A stretch of DNA of 64,000 nt from Sabellastarte sp. h YS-2021 (taxonomy: Eukaryota; Annelida; Polychaeta; Sabellida; Sabellidae): the NCBI GenBank assembly GCA_964017235.1, contig OZ024938.1, forward strand, positions 47,714,332-47,778,331. Reading direction: 5' to 3'. Both the position numbers and the translations under genes were made by a program. Positions 22,090 through 32,889 of the stretch are shown one piece after another (position 1 is the first letter of the stretch; every line of letters begins with the position of its first letter). The notes below the pieces were generated by a model that worked only from the letters and a program-made list of their open reading frames with translations, was not told the origin of the DNA and searched no databases.

Positions 22090-23370
22090 GTGAAGGTATT
22101 GTGACTTCAGTGGCAGGCTGACAAGATTGGATCTAAGGAGACTCCCGACTGGAAGGCCTTAGAAGCAGCAAAGGCCCTGACATCATGGGCTTTAACCTGA
22201 TGTTAAATGTGGGCCTCCTGGTCAGAGAGCTCATAACATAGGATCACAGTCTGCTTGATCCAAGAGGAGATAGTGGCAGGTGAGATGTCTTTGTTGAACC
22301 CTTTCTTAAAGGAGACAAAAACCACCTCCTTATTCTGCCTGATGTCTGAGGTCCTGTCCAAATAGTAGCATAATGCTCTGACCGGACAGAGGGACCTGTC
22401 AGACTTGAGGGATCTATCCCTAGTCGAGGCCAGGGCTGTTATAACCCCAGGGGCCACACTGGACACTCTATGGCCAGCTGATTCTAGTATAGAAAGCTGG
22501 GTGATGGATACAGGGACACCTTTGACCAATCGGATTGGTGTCCAATATATCAGTTTTGCCAGGCATGAATCTCACTTTTGCACTTGCCCGACCCAAGGGC
22601 CAAGAGGAATACCGTCTTGAAGGCCAAATGCTTCAAGGGGGCCTCCTTGATTGGATCAAAAGGAGTCTCAGCTGGTGCACGGCCAGTGAGAAGTTCCAGG
22701 AGGGTATGCCACTCCTGCCTCTGGGTCTGTCTCTCAGGAAACTATCCAGGAGACGAGCGAGATTTTCGTCCTTACTGATGTTAAAGGGTGAATTTCCAGT
22801 TTATCAACAATGAGTGACCTATAACCATCAATGGTGTTGGGCTGTTTGCCAAGCATGTATCTCACTTCTATGCTTGCCCGAACCCAGGGCCAAGAGGAAA
22901 ACTGCCTTGAAGGTCAAATGCTTCAAGGAGGCCTTTAATTGGTTCAAAATGAACCTTGTCAGCTGGTGCAAAAAACCAGGGAGAGGTTCCAGGAAGGGGT
23001 TACCCTCCGGCCTTTGGGTCTGTCTCAGTGGAAGCTATCCAGGAGACGAGTGAGATTTTCATCCTTACTAAAATTGATGGGCAAATTTCTAGACCATCAG
23101 CAATGGCTGACCTGTAACCATCAATGGTACTGGGCTGCAACTTCCTGTCCTGAAACAGGTACCTAAGGAAGTAAACAACTGACTTTACAGGTGGTGCCCG
23201 AAGTCCACCTGATGAATGATACATCACTTGGTAAAAATGACCCATTTGCCTCATAGACTGATCTGATTGACCCCCCCTTTGAGGAGCCTCAATTCTTGCT
23301 GCCACTGCCTCAGACAAGTCCTGCTCCTCGATTGCTGGGGCTCTAGGAGCCCTGCATGGAGATTAAGATT
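22090..23370 (-). pseudogene. DIRS copy D tyrosine recombinase part
   Basis: Minus-strand similarity to the recombinase of copies A and B, including SDRSLCPVRAL and KKGFNKDISPATISSWIKQT and the N-terminal region around TIDGYRSAIADGL. Decayed, with many breaks. Confidence 0.8.
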
Positions 23371-23399
23371 TGTCAGATTTCTGTGAGGGATCTGATCGA

Positions 23400-24560
23400 A
23401 TGGCTGTGAACAGGCTGGACAGATTGGGCAGGCTCAGCGGGATGTGGCTGGACATGGCCACTAGATCCCAAAACCAAGGCATGTTGGGCCACCCCGGAGC
23501 AATCAGAATGATTCTCTTACATGGGGAGTCTTGCAACTTCACCACTTTGCCCAATATGGCTGATGGTGAGGTGTATGCTTTTAGATCCTACCATGGCCGA
23601 CTGAGCACATCCACTGCTGTGGCCAGGGGATCCGGTACCGGTGACACAAAACAGAGGCGACTTGTTGTTGAACCTCGTGGCAAATAAGTTTATTTGGGCC
23701 GGTGCCACCTACTGCATAGAGTGGAAGACCTCTGGACAGAGAAACCACTGTTTGGATGGTCTGGCCTAGCCTGGACAGCCTGTCTGCTACCACATTAGGC
23801 CGGCTTGGAATGTGTCGTGCTTTAGAGTCACTTGTTTCCTGGTACACCAGGTCAAGATTCTCCATAGAAGGGCACAAAGTTGGCCCAACCTCATTCCTCC
23901 TTCCTTTATGTATGACACTACTGTGGTGTTGTCAGTTGCTACAAGTACTATCTTGTTGAGCAAAGGTCTTGGAACTCTTTTAAAGCCAGAAAGGCTGCTT
24001 TAAGCTCTAGATAGTTCATATACAACTTGCTTCCCGGAGGGGACCAGGTTGCTCTTGCAAGGACCAGGTTGCTCTTGCAAGTGCTCTTGCCAAGTGGACC
24101 TGAATTCCCGGACCGGGCAAGCCGGTAGGGATAGCAATTTCAGCATTTTCTCTTGAAGGTTCTGCCACCGGTCTGGAGTCAGTCGGACCGGATCAGACCT
24201 GAGGTCGGACTGGTAGCCTACAAAATTGAAGTCTTGTTTGGGCTCCAGCTCTGATTTCACCAGCCAACCTAGTTGCTGACACATTATTTACTAGTTCCTG
24301 TGTATGTTGGAGACAACCTGGAGGGATCTGGCTCTCACCAACCAGTCGTCTAGGTACTGGTGGTTTCTTAAATCCTTGTGTATGGCTATCAATTTCACCT
24401 CCTTTGGTATCACGGTGAACTCCAAAGGCGCTGTGGACAAACCGAATGGCAGGGCCTTGAACTGGTATGCCCGACCTTGGATGTGAAATCTCAGGCCTTT
24501 CCTGGATTGACCTTGTATAGGCATATGGACGTAGGCATTCCTCCTTCAACAATTGTACTA
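23400..24560 (-). pseudogene. DIRS copy D reverse transcriptase-RNase H part
   Basis: Minus-strand stretches show ALPFGLSTAPLEFT, YLDDWLVRA and, nearer the recombinase, RHIPSRPNVVADRLSRLGQ and INLFATRFNN. The same order as copies A and B; many breaks. Confidence 0.8.
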
Positions 24561-25119
24561 CCTAGGGTCCAGCCCCCAAGGCTTCCTAAGTTCCCAAAAA
24601 GGGCTTAGTCTGGGCCCTACAGGCAGATTGTGTGCCACATTTGGGACATTTGGTATTCTAACAAACATTTTCTGTCCCTCCGGACAATGGTCCGGTCTGG
24701 TGACAACGATCCAAGTTAACAGTCTCCCTGTTCATATTGTGGTCTGGTGGAGCTGACACAACTTTTCACATTAAAAGACTCTTTGCCCCGGGCCAGCAGC
24801 CTGCAAGGTGCAGCCTTTACAGAGCAATTGTCATTTGTGAGATGTCTGACCCCTGGCCGGACATGATGACAAAATTTATTATCTCTCCAGTCAAGTCCAG
24901 CACCGATAACAGGTTGTTAAGAGGTGAGATAAGGGAAGGTTGCCTGGCCGCTTGGGAATTCTCTGTAACCAAATTTACCTTAGGCAACTCTGTCCAGTAC
25001 CAGGACTCCATACCTGGTACATTACTGTAACCAGTAATTTTCTGTAACCGGCAAAAAACTGGGAGGCTGGAGTCACCAATGAATTTTTTTTTTTTGTAAC
25101 TACTTGGGGTGAAGGCTGT

Positions 25120-25530
25120 GTAACCAGCACCCTGTTAGTAGACTTGTAACCGGTAGGTTGAAGCAAGTGTACAAGACTGTGTAGCCAGTACCAGTCGGTA
25201 CACTCTGTAACCCGTTGTTGAAGCAAGTGTACAAGGCTGTGTAGCCAGAACCAGCCGGTACACTCTATAACCAGTTGTTGAAGCAAGTGTACAAGGCTGT
25301 GTAGCCAGTACCAGCCTGTACACTCTATAACCAGTTGTTGAAGCAAGTGTACAGGGCTGTGTAGCCGGTACCCTGCCGGTACACTGTAACCAGTTGTTAA
25401 AGCTACTGTATAAGGCTGTGTAGTCGGTCGGTGCACTGTAACCAGTTGTTGAAGTAACTGTACAAGGCTGTTTAGCCGGTAGTGGGCCGGTACATTCTGT
25501 AACCAGTTGTTGAAGTAAATGTACTTGCAA
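25120..25530 (-). repeat. 60-bp minisatellite in the 5' region of DIRS copy D
   Basis: About seven units of exactly or nearly 60 bp, best aligned at 25201, 25261 and 25321 (CACTCTATAACCAGTTGTTG, AAGCAAGTGTACAAGGCTGT, GTAGCCAGTACCAGCC). The period is 20 codons, so minus-strand frames stay open and give repeats such as LHSLVHLLQQLVIECTGWYW. No known domain. Confidence 0.85.
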
Positions 25531-25659
25531 GTATCTTGTGTTGAAATCAGCTGGCTGTAGGTTTCCGCCATTAATAAAGTATTTCTTTTGAACGCACGTC
25601 TTATTTGTAGATTTGACAGTTGCTGGGAAAGCCCTTATGATCTATATTTAGAAACAAGT

Positions 25660-26480
25660 GTTGGTCGGTGTGTCACATGACCAGTTTGCTGGTCGGAGGG
25701 AGAACGTGATTGGCTGATTGGAGATGACGATCAGCTTCGTGACCTGGTCGGATCTTCCGACCATTTCCAACCTTCCTGTTCGGTGAATCACGTGATGTAC
25801 TTCGTGACCTGGTCGGTGAAACCACGTGACCAGCTTCGTGACTGGTCGGAGGACACGCGATTGGTTAACTGGGGATGACGTCAGTATTCGCGTTCTTGGT
25901 GTGATGCTTGCTGGCAACTTTACAGTCCACCAAACCCCACTACCGACAACCAGGCCGGGTCTGCAAGGCAGGGACTGGAATACAGTAGACATGAGTTCTG
26001 AAAGAACGCACTTCCGACTTCTGAGGTCGGTGAAAACACGTGACCTGCTTCGTGATGGGTCAGAAGGACACGCGATTGGCTGACTGGATATGACGTCAGA
26101 GGTCGCGTTCTTTTGAGATGGTCGGTAGGCTGATGCTTTTAAAGCAGAGAAGCCTGGACAAGTGCGCTCTGTAGATGAAATTCCTGGCCGGTCTGGAGTC
26201 GGTTCTTCTTCTCAGCCGGCTGTACACTCAAACCAGTTTCCTGGCCATCCACTGCCCTTATTACCGACACAAGTGCCGGGTCCACAAGGGTGGGACTGAG
26301 AGTGATTAAAGATGAAGTTCTTCTATGTAAATACTAGGTGAGGTCGGCTGACTACGAGCTTGCCGGTCGACTAATGCATTAAAGCAAAGATGTCTGGACC
26401 AGTGCGCTCTGAAGAAATCTGAAGAATTCATCTCTTGCTTCTGATGAAGAAACACTGAATACTCGAGCTAGGCTGGTGTG
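25660..26480 (-). promoter_or_regulatory. Motif-rich leader repeats of DIRS copy D (CACGTG, ATTGG, TGACGTCA)
   Basis: Three or more divergent repeats, near 25690, 25835 and 26035, each combining CTTCGTGACCTGGTCGG, CACGTGAC (E-box), GCGATTGGCTGA (reversed CCAAT) and GATGACGTCAG (CRE). This is the region between the left terminal repeat and the first protein part, where an internal promoter would lie. Promoter function is inferred from motif clustering only. Confidence 0.4.
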
Positions 26481-27530
26481 ACTGATGCTATACAGCAGAG
26501 AAGTGGGTACCAGTGCGCTCTGAAGATGAAGAATGCATCTTGCTGGGGGAATTCCTTCTTAACAGTGTTAAAACTACGTAGACTGAAGTTTCCCGTGATT
26601 TCTATTTGTAGTACTAGAAAAGACGTTTCTATGGTGATTGTAGCTGGAAGGTCACAGCAGGTACATTCAAACAAAAAACACGGATAAAATTACCTTGTAA
26701 GTAGTATATCCATTATATTTCTAAATATTGTCGATCTGCCCCTAACAACACCATTGTTGAATGGGAGGAAACTAGAAAATGGCTGCCTTCATATTCTCGT
26801 AGATTACTGCCCTATCATCAACACTAAATTGAGTCAACTAGGGAGCGTTTCCAGCAGATTTCTCGATGTATATCCGTGCTTGATATGAAGGTAACACTTT
26901 AACAATAAATTAATTGCAAATAAGGTCTAAAATCCGTCATAATGCACACTTTCCTTTAAAATATCTGGAGATTGTTGAAAACACGTCTGCACAGTACACG
27001 CGCCAAATGAAAAAGATGCTATGACGTCATGTTGTCTAGACAGGAAGTAAATACCATGCGCCACCTTGCGAATGCACAGTACTGGGACCGGCCAGCCGGT
27101 GGAAACACAGGACGTCTTTTTCTGGCGTTTGGCGGGCCGGTCTGCGCCGACCGGTTTAGCAATTGTCCATTGGATAGGATGTATTAACGCAATAAAAATG
27201 TACATATTGTAAATATGTTAAATATGTACATAATGTAAATATGTTAAATGTACATAATTGACTTGCTTCCGTTGGGAAGTTGTTATTTCTTCTGGGACTG
27301 AACTCAGCCCCTCTCTCTCTCTCTCTTCCCTTCCCAGATCATCACTGGGAGGGAAAGAAAAAGGGGGGGGGGCAGTGTCGGTAGACTCCCAGTTAATCGG
27401 TTAGTTGACAGCCGACCTTGACCTCTCAGGGTTCTCTGACCCTAGGTCAAATGGGCCTTCTCAGTTTTTTGTTTATGAGTTCACTTAAGTCCCTAGCTGC
27501 TTACCCGCCTACCACGCGGTAGTTATTCAG

Positions 27531-27625
27531 CAATTGTCCATTGGATAGGATGTATTAATGCAATAAAATTGCAAATTTAATAAGTAAATTAAATTTTTAT
27601 AAGTTAATACCCTATCCAATGGACA
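27531..27625 (+). repeat. ICR of DIRS copy C
   Basis: The 95-bp internal complementary region; the first ~38 bp mirror the left end at 17622 and the rest mirrors the right end at 27844-27900. Confidence 0.9.
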
Positions 27626-27900
27626 GGCAAGGCCCACCCAACCGGCCCCGCTATCAGCTTACTAGGGGTCTAAATCTGTTTAGACAACGAAAAAGATGAA
27701 CTGACGTCACTCTGTCTAGACAGGAAGCAAATATGATGCGCCACCTAGCGAATGCACACTACTGACCGGTCCTGCCAGTATTATATACAGGACGTCTTTT
27801 TCTGGCATTTGGCGGGACCGGTCGCGCCGACCGGTAAAGCAATTGTCCATTGGATAGGGTATTAACTTATAAAAATTTAATTTACTTGTTAAATTTGCAA

Positions 27901-28134
27901 GTTTGAGTTAAAAGTTAAACACATTGAAAGTCTGAAAATTTTGTGTCTTTATTTCATCCATAAGTTTAACATAAACTAACAAATCATGTGAAAACAAAGT
28001 GTTAAGTCTTTACTTTAACAAGGAATGTAACCTGGAAAAACCAGTATATCAAGCATACAGTGAAATAAATCCCCTTAATTCAATGTGTGGAATATTCATC
28101 AGTTAATTCCCTTTTAAGCAGACATAAGAATCTG
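27901..28134. other. AT-rich non-coding stretch
   Basis: Includes AAGTCTTTACTTTAACAAGG and AATGTAAC, similar to a ~100-bp direct repeat at 42440-42620; otherwise featureless. Confidence 0.45.
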
Positions 28135-28530
28135 AGCCCATATTCACTATTATTCTTGTTCTAAGGAAATAAGAATTTACTCCAAAAATACTAACAATAA
28201 GCACAATTTCTAAGAACAAGAATTTTTCAAAGTTCCTACAAAAGTGTACTATAAAAACAATATGTTTATTTCCACAAATAACACCTAAGCATAAGCACTA
28301 AGTACTTATGCATAAGCACTAAGTACTAATGTATAAGTACTTAGTACTAATGTATAAGTACTAAGTACCAAATTGAATGTTTCTTACACCGCTATTGCAT
28401 CCAAATTATCATCATCACCTTTGGAAGTCTAAAGATTCCCATAAATTTAAAAATTCTTATTCTCCAATCATTTTTGTTATTCTAAGAATTTTTCTTACAA
28501 TAAAGTAACTGTTTTCTTAGCGAAATTTAC
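28135..28530. mobile_element. MITE-like element related to 11561-12583 (partial)
   Basis: Left end GAGCCCATATTCACTA, TTCTAAGAACAAGAATTTTT, and the CACCTTTGGAAGTCT and AAATTCTTATTCTCC segments align with the element at 11561. The clear right terminal repeat is missing. At 28286-28372 it contains a ~22-bp tandem repeat of TAAGTACTAAGTACTAATGT. Confidence 0.55.
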
Positions 28531-29328
28531 TCTGGTATTTAGAAATACAGGTTAAATAGATATATTTCCCTGGTTCATTGATCTGTATTTACATTTAAAA
28601 AAACATGTATAAAAATAGAAATATGTCTCTTTAAAGGCCCATAAACACCATAGTGATACAATACCATATGTTCACACATAAATCTTAAAATTAAGAAAAT
28701 GATCAAACAAAATTCCAAATCTGAACAGAAATGAGATAGTTCTGATCATTTAACTTGAGGTCTGTACCAATTTTATTTCTGTTTAGCCACTGATTATTCT
28801 ACACTGCTGATGTGCCATTTGATAAAAGTTCCAGAATTTTTTAAAATTAAAGGCATTTTGTGTTGGCTCATTTGGCATAGCTTTTAGTCTGTAAAGAAAA
28901 AGTACACGGGTAATCACTGAGTTAAACAATCACAGAGATAAATGGTCCTCAAAGCTTTCCAGTCTAGCAATGTAAATAACAAATTCGTACAAGCTATATA
29001 GTAAAATATACTTAAACAATGCTGACTATAACTATTAATTTGTGTTATATTGTTGTTCAAATCATTTAACCATTCTTTGCGATAATTTCTGAAGACCATT
29101 TTATCTCAGTGACCACCCATGTAGTTCATAACAGTTCATAGTATATCACCAGATCACATTTTTTGTCTAGTATTCTAAAATGGTACACTGCACAGTGACC
29201 TTGGACATGTTTTCTGCGCAATGCTGGAATTGCGAATATAGAACGGTAAATAAAACACCGCCAGCCTGTTAATTCTGCGTGCATCATCCCTTTGCGTACA
29301 AATGTAAACAACTAGTGGGAAAATAAAA
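28531..29328. other. AT-rich non-coding stretch
   Basis: No gene or repeat recognised between the MITE-like element and the right end of DIRS copy B. Confidence 0.5.
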
Positions 29329-29386
29329 TTGCAAATTTAATAAGTAAATTAAATTTTTATAAGTTAATACCCTATCCAATGGACAA

Positions 29387-29560
29387 TTGCTTTACCGGTC
29401 GGCGCGACCGGTCCCGCCAAACGCCAGAAAAAGACGTCCTGTATATAATACCGGCAGGACCGGTCAGTAGTGTGCATTCGCTAGGTGGCGCATCATACTT
29501 GCTTCCTGTCCAGACAGAGTGACGTCAGTTCATCTTTTTCGTTGTCTAAACAGATTTAGA
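29387..29560 (-). repeat. Right inverted terminal repeat of DIRS copy B
   Basis: ACCGGTCGGCGCGACCGGTC, GACGTCCTGTATATAATA and GAGTGACGTCAG, mirrored by the left terminal repeat that lies on both sides of the inserted element at 35506-36922. Confidence 0.85.
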
Positions 29561-29603
29561 CCCCTAGTAAGCTGGTAGCGGGGTCGGTTGGGTGGGCCTT
29601 GCC

Positions 29604-29698
29604 TGACCATTGGATAGGGTATTAACTTATAAAAATTTAATTTACTTATTAAATTTGCAATTTTATTGCGTTAATACATCCTATCCAATGGACAATTG
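29604..29698 (-). repeat. ICR of DIRS copy B
   Basis: The 95-bp junction sequence in plus order, with one base difference in the first GTCCATTGG core (GACCATTGG). Confidence 0.88.
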
Positions 29699-30027
29699 CT
29701 CAATAACTACCGCTTGGTAGGCGGGTAAGCAGCTAGGGACTTCTGTGAACTCATAACAAACAAAATAGTACAGGCCCATTTGACCTAGGGTCAGAGAACC
29801 CTGACAGGTCAAGGTCGGCCACCAACTCACCGGTTAACCGGGAGTCTACCCACGTTGCCCCCCCCTTTTTTCTTTCCTTCCAGAGTCGGTTTGAGAAGGG
29901 AAAGATTCAGAGAGAGGGGCTGAGTTCAGTCCCAGAAGAAATAAACTTCCCAAGGGAAGCAAGTCACAGTTTTTTTTGTTTTTTTTTGACAATATGTACA
30001 TATTTACATATATACAACGTCCCCTCA

Positions 30028-31140
30028 CTTCTGGGCCTGGTGGTGCACCTGCTGGGCAGCCACTACAGGACCCAGGTGGAAAAGCTCCGAGTCAGCCCAG
30101 GCAACATCCTTCAAATAGAATTGGGTGAAGGTGTTGTGAGATTTCCAGTGGCAGGCTGACAAGATCTGATCTAAGGAAATCCCTGATTGGAAGGCCTTAG
30201 AGGCAGCAAAGGCCCTAACATCATGGGCTTTAACCTGATGAAAGGTGAGGGCCTCCTGGTCAGAGAGCTCATAGCACAGAACCAGTCTGTTTGATCCATG
30301 AGGAGATGGTGGCAGGTGAGATGTCTTTATCAAAACCCTTCTTGAAGGAGACAAAGACTAACTCCTTATTCTGCCTGAGGTCTGCAGTCCTGTCCAAGTA
30401 GTAGCGCAGGGCTCTAACTGGACATAGGGACCTGTCACCTTTGAGTGACCTATCCAGAGATGGTGCCAGGGCTGGGATGACCACTGGAGCCACACTATCT
30501 GGACCTTCCTTAGCCAGCTGGTTCTTGGATAGGAAGCTGGGTGAGGGGTACAAAGACACCTTAGACCAGTCTGACTGGTGTCTGATGTTCTTATGTAACC
30601 AAGCATGGATCTCACTCCTGCGTTTACCTGAACCCAAAGCCAGCAAGAAAACAGTCTTGAAAGTTAAATGTTTCAAGGAGGCCTCTTTCAGGGGTTCAAA
30701 GGGAGCCTTTGTGAGCTGATGTAAAACCAGTGAAAGGTTCCAGGAGGGGATGCCCCTCCTGCCCTTAGGTCTGTCTCTATGGAAACTATCCAGGAGACGA
30801 GTGAGATTCTCATCTTTGCTGACATTAATGGTGGAATTGCCCAGTTTGTCAGCAATGGCGGATCTGTAGCCATCAATAGTGCCTGGTTGTAACTTCTCCT
30901 GAAACAAGTGCAGGAGGAAGTCAGCAATGGCCTTCAGAGGTGGTGCCCTGAAGTCCACCTGATTACTGAGGCACCACTTTGTAAAAATGGTCCACTTTGC
31001 CTCATAGACAGATCTGGTTGATCTTTGAGGAGCCTCAATTCGTGCTGCCACTGCCTCAGAGAAGCCTTGCTCCTTGATTGCTGAGGCTCTAGGAGCCAGG
31101 CATGTAGGTTCAGATTCGACAGGTTCCTGTGAAGGACCTG
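30028..31140 (-). CDS. DIRS copy B tyrosine recombinase part
   Basis: Nearly the same protein as in copy A: RSTRSVYEAKWTIFTKWCLS, GSGKRRSEIHAWLHKN, KAHDVRAFAASKAFQSG and CHWKSHNTFTQFYL. All catalytic positions of a tyrosine recombinase are visible. At least one break. Confidence 0.82.
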
Positions 31141-32885
31141 GTTGAATGGCTGAGACACTAGGTTGGGTATGCTGGGCAGACACAGTGGGATCTGGCTTGA
31201 CATTGCTACCAGGTCCCAAAACCAGGGCATGTTGGGCCACCCTGGAGCAATCAGAATTATTCTGTTGCAGGGGTAGTCCTGGAGCTTCTCCACCACTTTG
31301 CCCAAGATGGCTGCCGGTGGGAAGGCGTATGGGTCCAGGTCCTCCCAGGAGAGGCTGAGTGCATCCACTGCCCAAGCCTGGGGGTCTGGTACCGGTGATA
31401 CAAACTGTGGTAGTTTGTTGTTAAACCTGGTGGCAAACAGGTCCACTTGTGGCTGATGCTACCTCGAACATACAGCTTGGAACACTTCTGGATGAAGTGA
31501 CCACTCTGTTTGAATGGTCTGGCCAAGCCTGGATAGCTTGTCTGCTATCACGTTCAGCCGGCCGGGGATGTGACGTGCCCTGAGGGTTACTTGCTGCCTG
31601 GTGCACCAGGACAGAATTCTCCACAGTAGGGCACACATAGAGCCCGATTTCATCCCCCCTTCTTTGTTGATATAGGCAACCACTGTTGTGTTGTCTGTAG
31701 CTACCAACACTGTCTTGTTGAAGACTAGGGTTTGAAACTCTTTTAGAGCTAGAAATACTGCTTTCAGCTCCAAGTGGTTTATGTGTAACTTGCTCTCTGG
31801 TAGGGACCACTGTCCCCTTGCAGTGTGCTCCCTAAGTGAGCGCCCCACCCTTCTTTTGATGCGTCTGTAAAGATTTGCAGAGCATGTTTTAGAGGGTGTA
31901 ATGGTTGACCTAGAAGCACATTGCTTTCCTCCAGCCACCACCTTAGATGGGGGTGGAGGGACTTGGGGACCGGGATCACCTTTTCCAGTGACTCTGGGAC
32001 CCTCCAGTTGTTTTTCAAGTGCCACTGTATGGGTCTCCTGTTAGTCGCCCTAAGTGGACTTGCTTTCCTGTTGCTGTGAGTAGACCTATGAGGGACATGA
32101 ATTGTCGGACCGGGCAAAGCGGACCCGACAATATTGATCTGATCTTGTGTGTCAAGGCCTGCCAACGTTCTTCTGTTGGTCTGACCTTGCCCTCTTTCAG
32201 GTCGAACTGGTAACCTACGAAGTTGAAGACCTGTTTGGGAACCAGCTCTCACTTTTCCTTGTTCACCAGCCCCCCTAATTCCTGACAAAGTGTGACTAGG
32301 GTTTGAATATGCTGGAGACAGGTGTGGTGGGTAGAGGCTCTCACCAGCCAGTCGTCTAGGTACTGGTGGATCCTTATACCCTTCTGAAAAGCCACGATTT
32401 TGACCTCTTTGGCCACCACTGTGAACTCCATGGGAGCTGTGGACAGGCCAAAGGGAAGGGCTTTGAACTGGTAGGACCGACCCTGGAGGTGAAAGCGCAT
32501 GTACTTCCTGGACTGACTGTGAATTGGTATGTGGAAGTATGCTTCTTTGAAATCTATGGATGTGACCCACTCCCCTGCTTGGAGGGAGGTTCTTATTGTC
32601 TCTGGGGTTTCCATCTTGAACGTCCCTGTGTTTAAAAAGGTGTTCAAGGTGCTCAGGTCTAGGATCGGTCTCCACCGGTTGTTGGGTTTGGGTACCAAAA
32701 AGCCGGTTGTAAAACCCCAGTGAGTTTTGATTTTCCACCGGTTCGACTGCATTCTTGTTTATCAGCTGATACAGTGCCTCTAAAAGGAAGGACTGTTTGG
32801 TTGGATTGTGGTAGTTGCTTATTACAGTCGGTGACCTCGTCAAGTGGGGTCTGAACTGGAAGGGGAGAGTGTAACCCTCCCTCAA
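31141..32885 (-). pseudogene. DIRS copy B reverse transcriptase-RNase H part
   Basis: SIDFKEAYFHIPIHSQSRKY, LPFGLSTAPMEFT, YLDDWLVRAS, then the RNase H motifs FTDASKEGWG, HLELKAVFLAL and ATDNTTVVAYIN, then DLFATRFNN and APGWPNMPWF. Arrangement as in copy A. A few breaks. Confidence 0.85.
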
Positions 32886-32889
32886 TCTC

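Larger units (their letters stand above)
21269..27197 (-). mobile_element. DIRS-type retrotransposon copy D, nested in copy C
   Basis: Minus-strand element with its right end (TTGCAAATTTAACAAG on plus) at 21269 and its left end (AACGCAATAAAA on plus) at 27197, 5929 bp. It has an ICR at 21542-21636 and a left terminal repeat at about 27000-27180. Recombinase (22090-23370) and RT-RNase H (23400-24560) parts are recognisable but carry many breaks, more than A-C, and differ more from them. It lies in the 3' untranslated stretch of C, whose two sides (GTAAAT and ATGTAC) rejoin to give the uninterrupted sequence present in A at 4193-4204. Confidence 0.88.
17622..27900 (+). mobile_element. DIRS-type retrotransposon copy C (host of nested copy D)
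   Basis: Left end TTTATTGCGTTAATACATCC at 17622 and right end ...AAATTTGCAA at 27900, with inverted terminal repeats at 17640-17806 and 27690-27857 and an ICR at 27531-27625. The body continues to 21268, is interrupted by copy D, and resumes at 27198 with the 3' untranslated stretch. Without D it is about 4.35 kb, shorter than B (6.28 kb), and is an incomplete, broken copy with several breaks. The left flank ends in ATTATTA and the right flank begins GTTTG; TTT occurs on both sides. The end sequences are close to those of A and B. Confidence 0.88.
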
